Shown here piece by piece: positions 5,732 through 6,206 of a DNA stretch of 6,206 nucleotides. This stretch comes from JBOICV01 sp050740255. GTDB lineage: Bacteria; Pseudomonadota; Gammaproteobacteria; Nevskiales; JBOICV01. Location: NCBI GenBank assembly GCA_050740255.1, contig JBOICV010000118.1, positions 1 through 6,206 on the forward strand, given 5' to 3'. The translations under genes and the position numbers were made by a program. Every line of letters begins with the position of its first letter. The stretch's first letter is position 1. Below the pieces are notes generated by a model. That model did not search any database. It was not told the origin of the DNA and worked only from the letters and a program-made list of their open reading frames with translations.

Positions 5732-6206
5732 ATGCCCAGAGGCTTCTCACAGCAGTCTGGCTTCCAAACGCACTCGGCAGCGGCGAAATCCGTGCTGCTG
5801 GTCCTCGCCAGCCTTGGCTTATGCAGTGCTGGCTTGAATGGACGCGGCCTGCTGACTGAGGCCTATGCGGCCTATGCCCGTGAAAACCTGAGCCCAGAGG
5901 CCTCGCCGGAGCTGGCCGCTGCCGCCGCCGAGGTGACGCTGCGGTTCAAGCCGGGAGACGCGGTATATCTGGCACTGCTCGCCCGGGCCGAGCAGTTGCG
6001 CGGCCGCGGTGCGGAAGCCGAGCGGCATTTTCGGGCGGCCTTGAAGCAGGCGCCGGCCAATGCCTATGTGTGGCGCGATTATGCGCTGCTGCGTCCGGTC
6101 GGCGGCCGTTACGATGCGCAACTGGCGCATGCGGTCGAGCGCGCACAGGCGCTGGCGCCGACCAGTCATGGCCTGCACTTGTCGTTTGGCGTTGTGGGAT
6201 TGGTGG
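5732..6206 (+). CDS. TPR-containing protein of the polysaccharide locus, N-terminal part (partial)
   Basis: An open frame starts at ATG 5732, 12 bases after the wzc stop, and runs uninterrupted through 158 codons off the right edge. Upstream signal is weak (GACGG). The wzc stop lies in the same frame four codons earlier, so no earlier ATG, GTG or TTG start is possible. Residues 21-37 (VLLVLASLGLCSAGLNG) are a hydrophobic signal or anchor segment after a short basic N terminus. A cysteine is present, but Leu at the preceding position does not fit a lipobox. From about 77 the sequence is helical and Ala/Leu-rich and fits tetratricopeptide repeats: one at about 77-110 (Ala95, Phe100, Ala103, Pro108 in place) and a looser one at about 111-145 containing YVWRDYALL and AQALAP. 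TPR proteins act as protein-binding scaffolds; here a periplasmic or membrane-anchored partner of the assembly complex, or the soluble part of a ligase/polymerase, is plausible. I do not recognise the exact family. Confidence 0.78.
   Translation, partial: MPRGFSQQSGFQTHSAAAKSVLLVLASLGLCSAGLNGRGLLTEAYAAYARENLSPEASPELAAAAAEVTLRFKPGDAVYLALLARAEQLRGRGAEAERHFRAALKQAPANAYVWRDYALLRPVGGRYDAQLAHAVERAQALAPTSHGLHLSFGVVGLV

Noticed and set aside
5792..5824. Lipoprotein signal in the TPR protein (cysteine at residue 31)
   Set aside because: The residue before the cysteine is Leu, while a lipobox needs Gly, Ala or Ser there; an uncleaved anchor or ordinary signal peptide is more likely.

Overview
The window is GC-rich (roughly 60% by eye) and carries one dense, single-direction (+ strand) piece of an exopolysaccharide/capsule locus of the Wzx/Wzy-dependent kind. 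The diderm envelope genes (outer-membrane barrel, polysaccharide export protein, proteobacterial-type Wzc with fused tyrosine kinase) point to a Gram-negative bacterium, most likely a GC-rich gamma- or betaproteobacterium. The sequence alone does not fix the genus.

Layout from left to right: the 3' end of a GDP-L-fucose synthase gene (fcl, 1-185); a WcaJ-type undecaprenyl-phosphate hexose-1-phosphate transferase (182-1624); an outer-membrane beta-barrel protein resembling EpsL/BBP2-type exopolysaccharide barrels (1661-2932); a short polysaccharide export (OPX/Wza-like) protein (2967-3512); a full-length Wzc-type co-polymerase with a BY-kinase domain and tyrosine tail (3509-5719); and the 5' part of a TPR-containing protein that runs off the right edge (5732-6206). 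Genes overlap or lie 12 to 36 bases apart, with no terminator or convincing promoter between them, so one operon is the simplest reading. No stretch over 300 bases lacks a gene. I saw no RNA gene, CRISPR array or mobile element.

How the parts fit: Fcl supplies GDP-L-fucose, suggesting a fucose-containing repeat unit. The WcaJ homologue starts each unit by loading a hexose phosphate on undecaprenyl phosphate in the inner membrane. The Wzc homologue governs chain length and export from the inner membrane through phosphorylation cycles on its tyrosine tail. The OPX protein and the outer-membrane barrel would complete the exit path. Flippase, polymerase, glycosyltransferases and the cognate tyrosine phosphatase are not in the window and probably lie outside it.

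The most interesting point is the exit machinery. The Wza-like protein is short, has an ordinary signal peptide rather than a lipobox, and ends just after one SLBB-like region, so it lacks the helical segment that lets E. coli Wza cross the outer membrane. The neighbouring barrel, in which I count about 18 strands by eye, is a natural candidate for the missing pore. This fits an emerging two-component OPX plus barrel arrangement and is not evidence of a wholly new system.
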